DNA of 64,000 nt from an uncultured Flavobacteriaceae bacterium (GCA_905181835.1 CAJIZF010000004.1:682001-746000), one strand, 5' to 3'; shown: positions 42,754-52,744, numbered from the stretch's first letter. Translations and numbers: made by a program. The notes: generated by a model not told the origin, from the letters alone.

Positions 42754-43515
42754 ATGAAAATTTTAATTTCACCTGCAAAAAGTCTTGATTTTGAAAGTAA
42801 GATACCTACCAACGACTTTTCTGAAATTCCTTTTTTGAAACAAACCAAGGTACTAAGTCAAAAAATGGACTTAAAATCAAAAGACGATTTAAAAAAACTA
42901 ATGAATATTAGTGATCAATTAGCAGAATTAAATTATCAACGATTTCAAGATTTTTCATTTCCTTTTACTAAAGAAAATGCTCGCCAAGCAGTTTATTCAT
43001 TCTCAGGCGATGTTTATAAGGGATTGGACGTTTATACCTTACCAGAGGAGCATATCGATTCAATGCAAAATAGCCTTCGTATTTTATCTGGCTTTTATGG
43101 ACTTTTAAAACCCTTGGATTTAATCCAACCTTATCGTCTAGAGATGGGAACTTCCCTCAAAGTAAATTCTTCTAATAATTTATACGAATTTTGGGGAAGT
43201 TCCATTACCGATTATTTAAACCAGGAAATGGCTAAGGAAGAGTTATTGGTTAATCTGGCCAGTAAAGAATACTTTAAAGCGGTTCAATCTAAAAAATTAA
43301 AAGCCACTCTTGTAACACCTATTTTTAAAGATTATAAAAACGGTAAACTGAAAATTATTTCTTTTTTTGCTAAAAAGGCTAGAGGACAAATGGCTCGTTA
43401 TATTCTTGATAATGGAATTGAAACACTAAATGAGTTAAAAGGGTTTGACATTGACGGTTATGGTTTTAGTGCTGAATATACTCTAAATGAAAACGAACCA
43501 GTTTTTGTTCGATAA
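42754..43515 (+). CDS. yaaA: peroxide stress protein YaaA (DUF328)
   Basis: 253 residues, full length. The family start MKILISPAKSLDFESK is present, with FSGDVYKGLDVYTL, ILSGFYGLLKPLDLIQPYRLEMG and the C-terminal KKARGQMARYI. In E. coli YaaA lowers intracellular iron during peroxide stress. It is the last gene of the PASTA-rluD-yaaA run; after it comes a 137-bp AT-rich spacer without an obvious hairpin. Confidence 0.94.
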   Translation: MKILISPAKSLDFESKIPTNDFSEIPFLKQTKVLSQKMDLKSKDDLKKLMNISDQLAELNYQRFQDFSFPFTKENARQAVYSFSGDVYKGLDVYTLPEEHIDSMQNSLRILSGFYGLLKPLDLIQPYRLEMGTSLKVNSSNNLYEFWGSSITDYLNQEMAKEELLVNLASKEYFKAVQSKKLKATLVTPIFKDYKNGKLKIISFFAKKARGQMARYILDNGIETLNELKGFDIDGYGFSAEYTLNENEPVFVR

Positions 43516-43614
43516 TTAATTTTTTTATTGTTACATTTTTTTTCTGAATTAATGTTTTTTCGTAATTTGTAGAAATATTAATAGTTACTTAATGCAAAGT
43601 ATTAATACGATATA

Positions 43615-43622
43615 TATCTTTG
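43615..43622 (+). promoter_or_regulatory. -7 promoter box for copy B
   Basis: TATCTTTG, 30 bp before the ATG at 43653. No good -33 TTG is seen. Confidence 0.4.
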
Positions 43623-44795
43623 CATATTAATTTACAATAAAAACTCATAATTATGAAAAAAAAATTACTTTTAGTCTTTAGTTTAGTGTTTTTTACTTCG
43701 AGTTCTGTTTGGAGTCAAACAATCAGTCGATTTATGTAACACCCGACGAAGGCTACGCGGCTTCTGGAACAGACGGAAGCTGGCTCGGCAGATGTTTTTA
43801 ATCGTACAGACCCCGATTTGGGAGGAATCGATGCTGGTCCTTTGGGCTGGTGACAGATATGTCTGCTTGGACTGTAGTCCTTGTATCACGCTCGATCCAA
43901 CTCGAGTATCTTCAGGAGCAACAAGTGGTTTACAGTGGATGTCGATATGTTAGCTCATCATTCATAATGGTTTGGGATAATTCGCGATGAACTATGGATT
44001 ACCTTACTCACGCATTGCAAATGGTGGACCTGATGGTTCAGCATTTAATGTAGGGTTCAATCCATGGTACTGACCCATTGCTCAATGATTTTAACGAACC
44101 ATGTAGCGTTCTACGATTACTGCTGTTGACGGTACCGGTGCATGTGCTGTTGTTTGACCTTCACTATCTACTGGAACAGGAGCAACCGGTTGTGTTGTTA
44201 CTTCAAATCAGTTTGAAACATTTTCTAGTGGGTCAATTTCGTTAGCAAGTAATTCAACGCTAGATATTGTACTTCAATTTAACGGTCTGTACATCAGTGA
44301 TGACGGAATTTATTTAGACAATATTACAATTACTACTGCTGGACCTCCACCACCACCTGGACCACCTTAGACTTTACTTTTTGTTCAGAAGAGATGCCTT
44401 TAGAATTTGCACCACCATTATTGCTTCTGCAGGAGTTATGGTTGCAGACTCAGGATATCCTAGTGATACTGGTGTTGTTGGATCAGGACTTGGAGAATAT
44501 GTTCTTGAGAGTATTGTTGTAAATGCTCAAGCGAGATCAGCTGAGATGTTGCATTCTTTTACAATCACCATCTGGAACTTATTAGGACTTGGTGGTTTTG
44601 CCGGAGGATCCGATGGTATGGACTACTGCTGTTGATTTAGCATTTACAGATTCATCTTCAAATAATCTATAGTGATTGGACAGGTGGCGCACCCGCTGCT
44701 GATTACTTCCAGCAGATGGAGCATTTAATGCAGCACTTGCTGGATAAGATATCAACGGCGAGTGGTTCTTTAGTTTTCAAGGTCCTGGAAGTCAG

Positions 44796-46004
44796 ATGAC
44801 TACTGTAAACAGTTTTTGTATTAACTGGGCAATGAGCTCAGGCGATGCACCAGAGATTTTCTGTTTAGCAGATTTTGCTGCAGATAATGATGAAGGAGCT
44901 TGTGGCGCAGTAGTTAATTTTGCACCACCAATTGCATTGGATACAGAAGACGGTACTTTAGATGCTAGTCTTATAGTACAAACTGGAGGTCCTGCTACAG
45001 GAAGTGAATTTCCAGTAGGCGATACGGATGTAACCTTTACAGCTACTGATTCTCATGGAAATGAGACATCATGTACTTTTGTAGTTACTATCAACGATGC
45101 TGAGGCACCAGTTGCTGTATGTCAAGCTGTAACAGTTACTTTAGATGCCTCTGGTAGTGCATCTATCGACGCTTCAGCACTAGACGGTGGCTCTACTGAT
45201 AATTGTGGAGTTGATTCATACGCAGCATCACAAACAACATTTGGTTGTTCAGATGTAGGAGATGTAACCGTAGTGTTAGAGGTATACGATGCAGCTGGAA
45301 ACATGACTTCATGTGAAGCTACGGTAACCGTAGTTGACGAAACAGCACCAGTAATAGAATGTATTGGATCACCATCTGGTCCATCTGTCTTTATAAATGA
45401 AATTCATTATGATAATGCTGGAGCAGATCAAGATGAATTTGTTGAAATAGCCGGTCCTGCCGGATTTGATTTATCTGGTTGGTCATTGGTTCTCTATAAT
45501 GGAAACAATGGTCAAGAATATAATACCGTTGCTTTAAGCGGATCTATCGATGATGAAGGAACTGGTTATGGCGCTTTAAGCTTTCTTATAGAGGGAATTC
45601 AAAATGGAGCTCCTGATGGAATTGTTTTAGCAAATAACGGATCTGTTGTTCAGTTTTTAAGTTATGAAGGTGCTTTTACTGCTAACGATGGTATCGCTGC
45701 AGGAATGACCTCATCAGATATAGGTGTTTTTGAACCTGGAAGTACAGCTATAGGATTGTCCTTACAACTTTCTGGGACAGGAGCTGCTTATGTTGAATTT
45801 ACTTGGAATGAACCAAGTGCATCATCTCCTGGTGAACTAAATGCTGGTCAATCCATTACGGATCCAGTTGACGCTCCACCTTTAGAATTTGAGTTAGATG
45901 CGGATGGTACCGTAACTATTCTAATGGAAGATTTAATTGATAGTGTTGATGAAGCTTGTGAGTTACACAGTAACTTCAGGAGGAGACGGCGCTGGCGCAT
46001 GTGA
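44796..46004 (+). CDS. copy B segment: HYR modules and lamin-tail-like domain
   Basis: About 400 codons from an internal Met. Two HYR modules (the second is APVAVCQAVTVTL to CEATVTVVD), then the start of a third HYR (APVIECIGS) interrupted by a lamin-tail-like domain: VFINEIHYDNAGADQDEFVE, LSGWSLVLYNGNNGQ, ending near SPGELNAGQ. HYR sequence resumes at FELDADGTVTILM. The frame is lost near 45962, where an extra G is present (TGTGAGTTACAC, against TGTGATTACAC in copy C). Confidence 0.65.
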   Translation: MTTVNSFCINWAMSSGDAPEIFCLADFAADNDEGACGAVVNFAPPIALDTEDGTLDASLIVQTGGPATGSEFPVGDTDVTFTATDSHGNETSCTFVVTINDAEAPVAVCQAVTVTLDASGSASIDASALDGGSTDNCGVDSYAASQTTFGCSDVGDVTVVLEVYDAAGNMTSCEATVTVVDETAPVIECIGSPSGPSVFINEIHYDNAGADQDEFVEIAGPAGFDLSGWSLVLYNGNNGQEYNTVALSGSIDDEGTGYGALSFLIEGIQNGAPDGIVLANNGSVVQFLSYEGAFTANDGIAAGMTSSDIGVFEPGSTAIGLSLQLSGTGAAYVEFTWNEPSASSPGELNAGQSITDPVDAPPLEFELDADGTVTILMEDLIDSVDEACELHSNFRRRRRWRM

Positions 46005-46623
46005 TTTTGACAATCCAAATGATTTTACTTTTGAGAATGGATATAACTGTTCATCAGCAACAGATTTCCGAACAGCAAACGATCTTGATGTTGTAGGAGG
46101 AGATTTTACATTAAATCAAATTACAGCAAGTATTTTTGCTAATGGCGGAATTGCTTCAGTAGATGTTATATATCATGACAATGATGGAGGATTACCAGGA
46201 GCTGAAATAGGATCTGAATTAGGATTAACTCCTTCTTCACAAGCTGTAATTGGAAATAACTTTGGTATTGATGTTAACGAAATCGTATTGGATTTAACAC
46301 CAGTAGTATTTACAGAAGGTAAATACTGGGTTGAGTTATCAGTAACCGATACTGGAGGTACAGGAACTGTATTCTGGGTAATAACGACTTCATCTTCAAT
46401 GGGAGAACCAGTAGCAAACTTCAATGGCGGATGGGCTTACCCTGATTCGACCATGGATGGTGTTGCAACTTTCTCAGGAGAATGTTCAGGTGGCGGCTCA
46501 GGCGGCGGCGCAACAGAAATCGTATTAGATTGTTCTAACTTAGGAGAGAACGTTATCGATGTTGTAGTAACTGATGCATCTGGAAACTCTACTAGTTGTC
46601 TTAGCAACGGTAATTGTATCTGA
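45937..46623 (+). CDS. copy B segment: jelly-roll insert within HYR
   Basis: About 220 codons: DYTVTSGGDGAGAC, then a beta-sandwich of about 160 residues with a Gly/Ser linker (GGGSGGG), then the closing strands of the split HYR (VLDCSNLGENVIDVVVTDAS). The frame ends near 46599, where GTTGTCTTAGCAACG stands in place of GTTGTCAAGCAACG in copy C. Confidence 0.6.
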   Translation: MIVLMKLVSYTVTSGGDGAGACDFDNPNDFTFENGYNCSSATDFRTANDLDVVGGDFTLNQITASIFANGGIASVDVIYHDNDGGLPGAEIGSELGLTPSSQAVIGNNFGIDVNEIVLDLTPVVFTEGKYWVELSVTDTGGTGTVFWVITTSSSMGEPVANFNGGWAYPDSTMDGVATFSGECSGGGSGGGATEIVLDCSNLGENVIDVVVTDASGNSTSCLSNGNCI

Positions 46624-46921
46624 TGTAACTGCACCAGTATTAGTATGTGGACCTAGCGAAGATGTTACTACGGTAACTGTTGATTTTGAAGGATCTTCTG
46701 TACCAGAAGGTTGGTCAGTATCAAACACAGCTGGAGATTTCGATTGGACATTTGGAGCCTCAGGTGCTATAAATGCCGGAGGAACTATTCCATTTGCAAG
46801 TAACGCAGCAATTTTCGATGACGATGCATGCTGGAAATGGAAATGTAAACAATGCATCACTATTAACCCCAGTATGGGATATGAGTGGTACATCATCAGT
46901 AACGATGTCTTACGACTATAG
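46574..46921 (+). CDS. copy B segment: start of cleaved-adhesin-like domain
   Basis: The real part is about 46610-46826: HYR end (VIVSDVTAPVLVCGPSEDV), then the opening of a cleaved-adhesin-like domain (VDFEGSSVPEGWSVSN). An extra C near 46826 (GATGCATGCTGG, against GATGATGCTGG in copy C) shifts the frame into the next segment. Confidence 0.5.
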   Translation: MHLETLLVVLATVIVSDVTAPVLVCGPSEDVTTVTVDFEGSSVPEGWSVSNTAGDFDWTFGASGAINAGGTIPFASNAAIFDDDACWKWKCKQCITINPSMGYEWYIISNDVLRL

Positions 46922-47906
46922 CTTTAACGAGTTAGGAGCTGGAGAGACCTTAGCGGTAGATGTATATGATGGCGCTGCATGGCAAAATGTAGTTCTGTAT
47001 GATGTGTCTGTATTAACTCCAGAGAATTCAGGAGTAATTGACGGATCTGCATTAGCAAACGCTGACTTCCAAGTACGTTTTACATATGACGATGCTGGAT
47101 CATGGGGATGGAATGCTGGAGTAGATAACTTCCAGATTGATTTCGCTCTTCCACCAGCAAATCCAGATGTAGTAACTGTTACATTAGGAGAAGACGGTAT
47201 GGCAGAATTAGATGCTATGGATTTCTTATCTGAAGCATATGATGCTTGTGGTATCGATGTATTGATTGCAGATTTAGAGATGGTAAGTTGTGATGATATC
47301 GGAACTCCAATCGAGGTAACGGTATTCGCTACGGATGCTAGTGGAAACATTGCAAGTTGTTCAGTCGAGGTTGTAGTTGTAGATACTATGGCACCAGTAC
47401 TTACTTGTCCAGAAGATGTTTCGGTAATGGTAGATCCTGATGGGACTCATACTGTAGCTGATTACATAGGATCAGGTGAGGCGACTGCTACAGATAACTG
47501 TACAGATCCAGTAAGTGACTTTACACAGGATCCTGCAGCAGGAACTGTTTTAGGAGTAGGCGAATGGGTAGTTACATTTACAGCTACTGATGAGTACGGA
47601 AACGTATCTACTTGTGAGATGAACTTAGATTTAACACTCTTAGGGAATGAAGACAACGAGTTAAGCAATGCAATTGCATTATATCCTAACCCAGCTGGAG
47701 AGCAGGTGACTATATCAAACAGTTCTAATATTGCATTAGAGACTGCTATGATCTACGATCTTAACGGGAAGTTAGTATCACAGATCAACTTGCAGGATAT
47801 GCAAAGTGAGCGAGTGATCGATGTATCTTCTTATGCAACTGGAGTGTACATGGTACAGATTACAGGAGAGCAATCAAGCGTTGTAAAACGAATGATCAAA
47901 GAGTAG
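46773..47906 (+). CDS. copy B C-terminal segment with sorting domain
   Basis: From about 46826 the frame is good to the stop at 47906: the rest of the cleaved-adhesin-like domain, the closing half of its host HYR module, one complete HYR module and the type A sorting domain (ALYPNPAGEQVTI). Bases 47066-47906 match copy A (1-841) with only a few differences. Confidence 0.7.
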   Translation: MPEELFHLQVTQQFSMTMHAGNGNVNNASLLTPVWDMSGTSSVTMSYDYSFNELGAGETLAVDVYDGAAWQNVVLYDVSVLTPENSGVIDGSALANADFQVRFTYDDAGSWGWNAGVDNFQIDFALPPANPDVVTVTLGEDGMAELDAMDFLSEAYDACGIDVLIADLEMVSCDDIGTPIEVTVFATDASGNIASCSVEVVVVDTMAPVLTCPEDVSVMVDPDGTHTVADYIGSGEATATDNCTDPVSDFTQDPAAGTVLGVGEWVVTFTATDEYGNVSTCEMNLDLTLLGNEDNELSNAIALYPNPAGEQVTISNSSNIALETAMIYDLNGKLVSQINLQDMQSERVIDVSSYATGVYMVQITGEQSSVVKRMIKE

Positions 47907-47935
47907 GTTTTAAACAACCCACTTAAATAAATACA

Positions 47936-47967
47936 AAATCCCTTCCTTAATTGGAGGGGATTTTTTT
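47936..47967 (+). terminator. Rho-independent terminator after copy B
   Basis: AAATCCCTTCC pairs with GGAGGGGATTT across TTAATT, with a T run after. Paralogue of those at 871, 1234 and 52652. Confidence 0.85.
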
Positions 47968-48050
47968 ATGCAATAAAGTTTTTTATATTTTCTATAACTT
48001 CTTAATATGATGTATCATTTATGTATCGTTATTTTATATAATAAAATACT

Positions 48051-48058
48051 TATATTTG
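48051..48058 (+). promoter_or_regulatory. -7 promoter box for copy C
   Basis: TATATTTG matches TANNTTTG, 36 bp before the ATG at 48094. The -33 element is not clear. Confidence 0.35.
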
Positions 48059-49366
48059 TCGGTATTTAATCAACTTTACTAAATTAATAAAACATGAAAA
48101 AAATTACTTTACTTAACCTTTTTGCTGCTAGTATTGACTACCTAGTAATATCTTTGGACAATCTCTTTCACAGGTCTAACTACAATGTCAAGAGTATACA
48201 GAATTACATACGTTCGAGAACTATAAATCAAAACACAAGACATTCTTTTGTGCCCATAGTTACAGACCCTGCATATTCCCTTCAGTTAATACTTTCTGAA
48301 TTTGGTTCTTTTTACTTTCAATCAGCTGGACTTACAGCTGATTATGAAAATGGGATCCTCTATTTTGCCGGAGACAATACTGAGTCTGGTATAGCTAGTT
48401 GGGATATTTCTAATCAAGATCTTAACTGGAGAAAATATATTTTGGCATAGCAATGTGCCTGGTTTTTATCGCTTATGTAGATACAGGACTTAAGGTTTTA
48501 CGATGGATTTCTTTGAGTGTCAACTAGGTGAAGATCATATGGTAACATATGATCCAATTGCTCAAACTAACGAATCAATTTCCACAATTCCAAGTGATAT
48601 TGAAGCAGGTCTAACAATGTTAGATGGTAGTTTTTATCTTTCAGGTGGATTTGAGGGAGGCGTTTATAATACGATCCTGTTACCGGAGCCAGCACTACAA
48701 TCTTAGATCATCTTACCAAACTTCTTCTTGGCAAGTTTATCTGCAAGGTGACGATTCAATATGATAGTTATAACGCAGAATGAAAATCTTATTAAGATCA
48801 ATATTAATACAGGTCTAACAGAAGTAGTTATTTGATTTTCCATCTTTTGTTCTACTAATTTTGTTTTAAGTTATGACGGTAATACAATCTACTTTTCATA
48901 CTGGGAACATCTAAAATTAGATGTCCCCTGGTACTATTATTCTCAATAGTAACTGGTCTCACTCAAACTTTTGGAGATCTTACTTTTGCTCCTGCTTCAG
49001 ATGGTAATGGGACTAGTTTATGATGTCAATAATACTGTTCTGCATTTGTAATTTATGAAATGATTGGAGATTTTGCTTCACCAGCAGGATCTACCCCACC
49101 AGTTGGACCAACTTTAGACTCACTTTTTGTTCAGAAGAGATGCCTTTAGAATTTTCACCACCAGTAGTGGCTTCTGCAGGAGTTATGTTTGCAGACTCAG
49201 GATATCCTAGTGATACTAGGTATTATTGGTACGGACTTGGAGAATAGTATCTTGAGAGTATGTTTTAAATGTACAAGGAGATACTGCTGAGGATGTAGCA
49301 ATTTTCTTTACAATCACCAGGAGGTACACTTTAGAACTTGGTGGATTTGCCGGAGGAACTGATGGT

Positions 49367-49945
49367 ATGGATACTGCTGTAGATTTAGTATTTACAGATT
49401 ATCTTCTAAATAACTATAGTGATTGGACAGGTGGCGCACCTGCTGCTGATTACCTTCCACAGATGGAGCATTTTATACAGCACTTGCTGGAGAAGATATC
49501 AACGGCGAGTGGTTCTTTAGTTGTTGGTGACTGGAGTCAGATGACTACGGTAAACAGTTTTTGTATTAACTGGGCAATGAGCTCAGGAGATGCACCAGAG
49601 ATTTTCTGTTTAGCAGATTTTGCTGCAGATAATGATGAAGGAGCTTGTGGCGCAGTAGTTAATTTTGCACCACCAATTGCATTGGATACAGAAGACGGTA
49701 CTTTAGATGCTAGTCTTATAGTACAAACTGGAGGTCCTGCTACAGGAAGTGAATTTCCAGTAGGCGATACGGATGTAACCTTTACAGCTACTGATTCTCA
49801 TGGAAATGAGACTTCATGTACTTTTGTAGTTACTATCAACGATGCTGAGGCACCAGTTGCTGTATGTCAAGCTGTAACAGTTACTTTAGATGCCTCTGGT
49901 AGTGCATCTATCGACGCTTCAGCACTTAGACGGCGGCTCTACTGA
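49367..49945 (+). CDS. copy C segment: end of P-like domain and first HYR modules
   Basis: About 185 codons: GGAPAADYLPQ, then after a short out-of-frame stretch (about 49460-49530) the shared sequence TTVNSFCINWAMSSGDAPEI and the first HYR modules. The frame ends at the inserted T near 49925; the following 49890-50129 frame continues the HYR module (GGSTDNCGVDSFAASQ) up to the scrambled patch. Confidence 0.5.
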   Translation: MDTAVDLVFTDYLLNNYSDWTGGAPAADYLPQMEHFIQHLLEKISTASGSLVVGDWSQMTTVNSFCINWAMSSGDAPEIFCLADFAADNDEGACGAVVNFAPPIALDTEDGTLDASLIVQTGGPATGSEFPVGDTDVTFTATDSHGNETSCTFVVTINDAEAPVAVCQAVTVTLDASGSASIDASALRRRLY

Positions 49946-51005
49946 TAACTGTGGAGTTGATTCATTCGCAGCATCACAGACAACATTTGGTTGTTCAGAT
50001 GTAGGAGATGTAACCGTAGTGTTAGAGGTATACGATGTAGCTGGAAACATGACTTCATGTGAAGCTACAGTAACCGTAGTTGACGAAACAGCACCAGTAA
50101 TTGAATGTATTGGATCACCTGGCCATTGAATCTCATAATGAAGATTATTATGATATGCGGATGCAGATCAAGATGAATTTGTTGACAATACCGAGTAATG
50201 CAGGATTTGATTACAGAGTTGGTACATTGGTTCTTATATGGAAACTTTGGTCAGATTCCGTTGCTGTAAGCGGATCTATCGATGATGAATGAACTGGATG
50301 GCGACTTTAAGCTGTTCTTATCAGAGGACATCATGGATCTCACTGTATGGATCTGATTTTACAAGTACGGATCTGTTGTTCAGTTTTTATGTTAGAATGG
50401 TGCTTTACTGCTAACGATGTGTATCGACTGCAGGAATGACCTATTATGATATAGGTGTTTTTGCCTGGAACTAACTATAGGATTGTTCTTACTCTTTCTG
50501 GCAGGACTGCTTATGTTCCGAATTACTTACATGAACAGATGCATATCTCCTGGTGAACTAAATGCTGGGTACAATCTCTTACGGACAGTTGACGCCCACC
50601 TTTAGAAGTTGAGTTAAATGCAGATGGTACCGTAACTATTCTTAATGGAAGATTTAATTAAGTGTTGATGAAGCTTGTGATTACACAGTAACTTCAGGAG
50701 GAGACGGCGCTGGCGCATGTGATTTTGACAATCCAAATGATTTTACTTTTGAGAATGGATATAACTGTTCATCAGCAACAGATTTCCGAACAGCAAACGA
50801 TCTTGATGTTGTAGGAGGAGATTTTACATTAAATCAAATTACAGCAAGTATTTTTGCTAATGGCGGAATTGCTTCAGTAGATGTTATATATCATGACAAT
50901 GATGGAGGATTACCAGGAGCTGAAATAGGATCTGAATTAGGATTAACTCCTTCTTCACAAGCTGTAATTGGAAATAACTTTGGTATTGATGTTAACGAAA
51001 TCGTA

Positions 51006-52622
51006 TTGGATTTAACACCAGTAGTATTTACAGAAGGTAAATACTGGGTTGAGTTATCAGTAACCGATACTGGAGGTACAGGAACTGTATTCTGGGTAAT
51101 AACGACTTCATCTTCAATGGGAGAACCAGTAGCAAACTTCAATGGCGGATGGGCTTACCCTGATTCGACCATGGATGGTGTTGCAACTTTCTCAGGAGAA
51201 TGTTCAGGTGGCGGCTCAGGCGGCGGCGGAACAGAAATCGTATTAGATTGTTCTAACTTAGGAGAGAACGTTATCGATGTTGTAGTAACTGATGCATCTG
51301 GAAACTCTACTAGTTGTCAAGCAACGGTAATTGTATCTGATGTAACTGCACCAGTATTAGTATGTGGACCTAGCGAAGATGTTACTACGGTAACTGTTGA
51401 TTTTGAAGGATCTTCTGTACCAGAAGGTTGGTCAGTATCAAACACAGCTGGAGATTACGATTGGACATTTGGAGCCTCAGGTGCTATAAATGCCGGAGGA
51501 ACTGTTCCATTTGCAAGTAACGCAGCAATTTTCGATGACGATGATGCTGGAAATGGAAATGTAAACAATGCATCACTATTAACCCCAGTATGGGATATGA
51601 GTGGTACATCATCAGTAACGATGTCTTACGACTATAGCTTTAACGAGTTAGGAGCTGGAGAGACCTTAGCGGTAGATGTATATGATGGAGCTGCATGGCA
51701 AAATGTAGTTCTGTATGATGTGTCTGTATTAACTCCAGAGAATTCAGGAGTAATTGACGGATCTGCATTAGCAAACGCTGACTTCCAAGTACGTTTTACA
51801 TATGACGATGCTGGATCATGGGGATGGAATGCTGGAGTAGATAACTTCCAGATTGATTTCGCTCTTCCACCAGCAAATCCAGATGTAGTAACTGTTACAT
51901 TAGGAGAAGACGGTATGGCAGAATTAGATGCTATGGATTTCTTATCTGAAGCATATGATGCTTGTGGTATCGATGTATTGATTGCAGATTTAGAGATGGT
52001 AAGTTGTGATGATATCGGAACTCCAATCGAGGTAACGGTATTCGCTACGGATGCTAGTGGAAACATTGCAAGTTGTTCAGTCGAGGTTGTAGTTGTAGAT
52101 ACTATGGCACCAGTACTTACTTGTCCAGAAGATGTTTCGGTAATGGTAGATCCTGATGGGACTCATACTGTAGCTGATTACATAGGATCAGGTGAGGCGA
52201 CTGCTACAGATAACTGTACAGATCCAGTAAGTGACTTTACACAGGATCCTGCAGCAGGAACTGTTTTAGGAGTAGGCGAATGGGTAGTTACATTTACAGC
52301 TACTGATGAGTACGGAAACGTATCTACTTGTGAGATGAACTTAGATTTAACACTCTTAGGGAATGAAGACAACGAGTTAAGTAGTGCAATTGCATTATAT
52401 CCTAACCCAGCTGGAGAGCAGGTGACTATATCAAACAGTTCTAATATTGCATTAGAGACTGCTATGATCTACGATCTTAACGGGAAGTTAGTATCACAGA
52501 TCAACTTGCAGGATATGCAAAGTGAGCGAGTGATCGATGTATCTTCTTATGCAACTGGAGTGTACATGGTACAGATTACAGGAGAGCAATCAAGCGTTGT
52601 AAAACGAATGATCAAAGAGTAG
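51006..52622 (+). CDS. copy C intact C-terminal segment with sorting domain
   Basis: 538 codons from the listed start; the same frame is open upstream to about 50667 (DEACDYTVTSGG). Domains: end of the jelly-roll insert with a Gly/Ser linker, closing strands of its HYR, an HYR opened at PVLVCGPSEDV and split by a cleaved-adhesin-like domain (VDFEGSSVPEGW to DNFQIDF), a complete HYR, and the type A sorting domain. It is the best uninterrupted version of the shared C-terminal part and was used to locate the frameshifts in copy B. Confidence 0.75.
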   Translation: MDLTPVVFTEGKYWVELSVTDTGGTGTVFWVITTSSSMGEPVANFNGGWAYPDSTMDGVATFSGECSGGGSGGGGTEIVLDCSNLGENVIDVVVTDASGNSTSCQATVIVSDVTAPVLVCGPSEDVTTVTVDFEGSSVPEGWSVSNTAGDYDWTFGASGAINAGGTVPFASNAAIFDDDDAGNGNVNNASLLTPVWDMSGTSSVTMSYDYSFNELGAGETLAVDVYDGAAWQNVVLYDVSVLTPENSGVIDGSALANADFQVRFTYDDAGSWGWNAGVDNFQIDFALPPANPDVVTVTLGEDGMAELDAMDFLSEAYDACGIDVLIADLEMVSCDDIGTPIEVTVFATDASGNIASCSVEVVVVDTMAPVLTCPEDVSVMVDPDGTHTVADYIGSGEATATDNCTDPVSDFTQDPAAGTVLGVGEWVVTFTATDEYGNVSTCEMNLDLTLLGNEDNELSSAIALYPNPAGEQVTISNSSNIALETAMIYDLNGKLVSQINLQDMQSERVIDVSSYATGVYMVQITGEQSSVVKRMIKE

Positions 52623-52651
52623 GTTTTAAACAACCCACTTAAATAAATACA

Positions 52652-52683
52652 AAATCCCTTCCTTAATCGGAGGGGATTTTTTT
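52652..52683 (+). terminator. Rho-independent terminator after copy C
   Basis: AAATCCCTTCC pairs with GGAGGGGATTT across TTAATC, with a T run after. Confidence 0.85.
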
Positions 52684-52744
52684 ATGTAGAAAAGACTTTA
52701 GTTGATTCCCCAGAAGTTGACTTGGTTCCAAGAGAAATATTCCT

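Larger units (their letters stand above)
43653..47906 (+). pseudogene. HYR-domain T9SS type A secreted protein, copy B, interrupted
   Basis: ATG at 43653 with a good signal peptide (MKKKLLLVFSLVFFTSSSVWSQ), but the frame stops after 28 codons and the next kilobase (43710-44795) has no long open frame. Pieces of protein are still recognisable there, such as GIYLDNITIT with a PPPPPGPP linker (44290-44365) and a proprotein-convertase-P-like domain (44380-44810). From 44796 the frame is good except for extra bases near 45962, 46599 and 46826. Modules: HYR; a HYR split by a lamin-tail-like domain and a jelly roll; a HYR split by a cleaved-adhesin-like domain; HYR; type A sorting domain. The 3' part is almost identical to copies A and C. 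Whether the gene is dead or badly assembled is open. Confidence 0.75.
48094..52622 (+). pseudogene. HYR-domain T9SS type A secreted protein, copy C, interrupted
   Basis: ATG at 48094 and a signal-peptide-like start (MKKITLLNLFAASI) differ from copy B. The first kilobase has only short open pieces, whose content (IASWDISNQDLNW, MVTYDPIAQTNES, MLDGSFYLSGG) suggests a beta-propeller-like head. From about 49100 the gene aligns with copy B: a P-domain-like region, HYR, split HYR with lamin-tail-like insert (scrambled at 50120-50650), then a clean frame from about 50667 to the stop at 52622. An extra T near 49925 (CACTTAGACGG) breaks the HYR part. The final 840 bp match copies A and B. It ends at a terminator facing rho. 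Confidence 0.75.

Noticed and set aside
43683-43889. Minus-strand frame 43683-43889 at the start of copy B
   Set aside because: It lies opposite the signal peptide and scrambled head of copy B, has no homology I can see, and its length is expected by chance.
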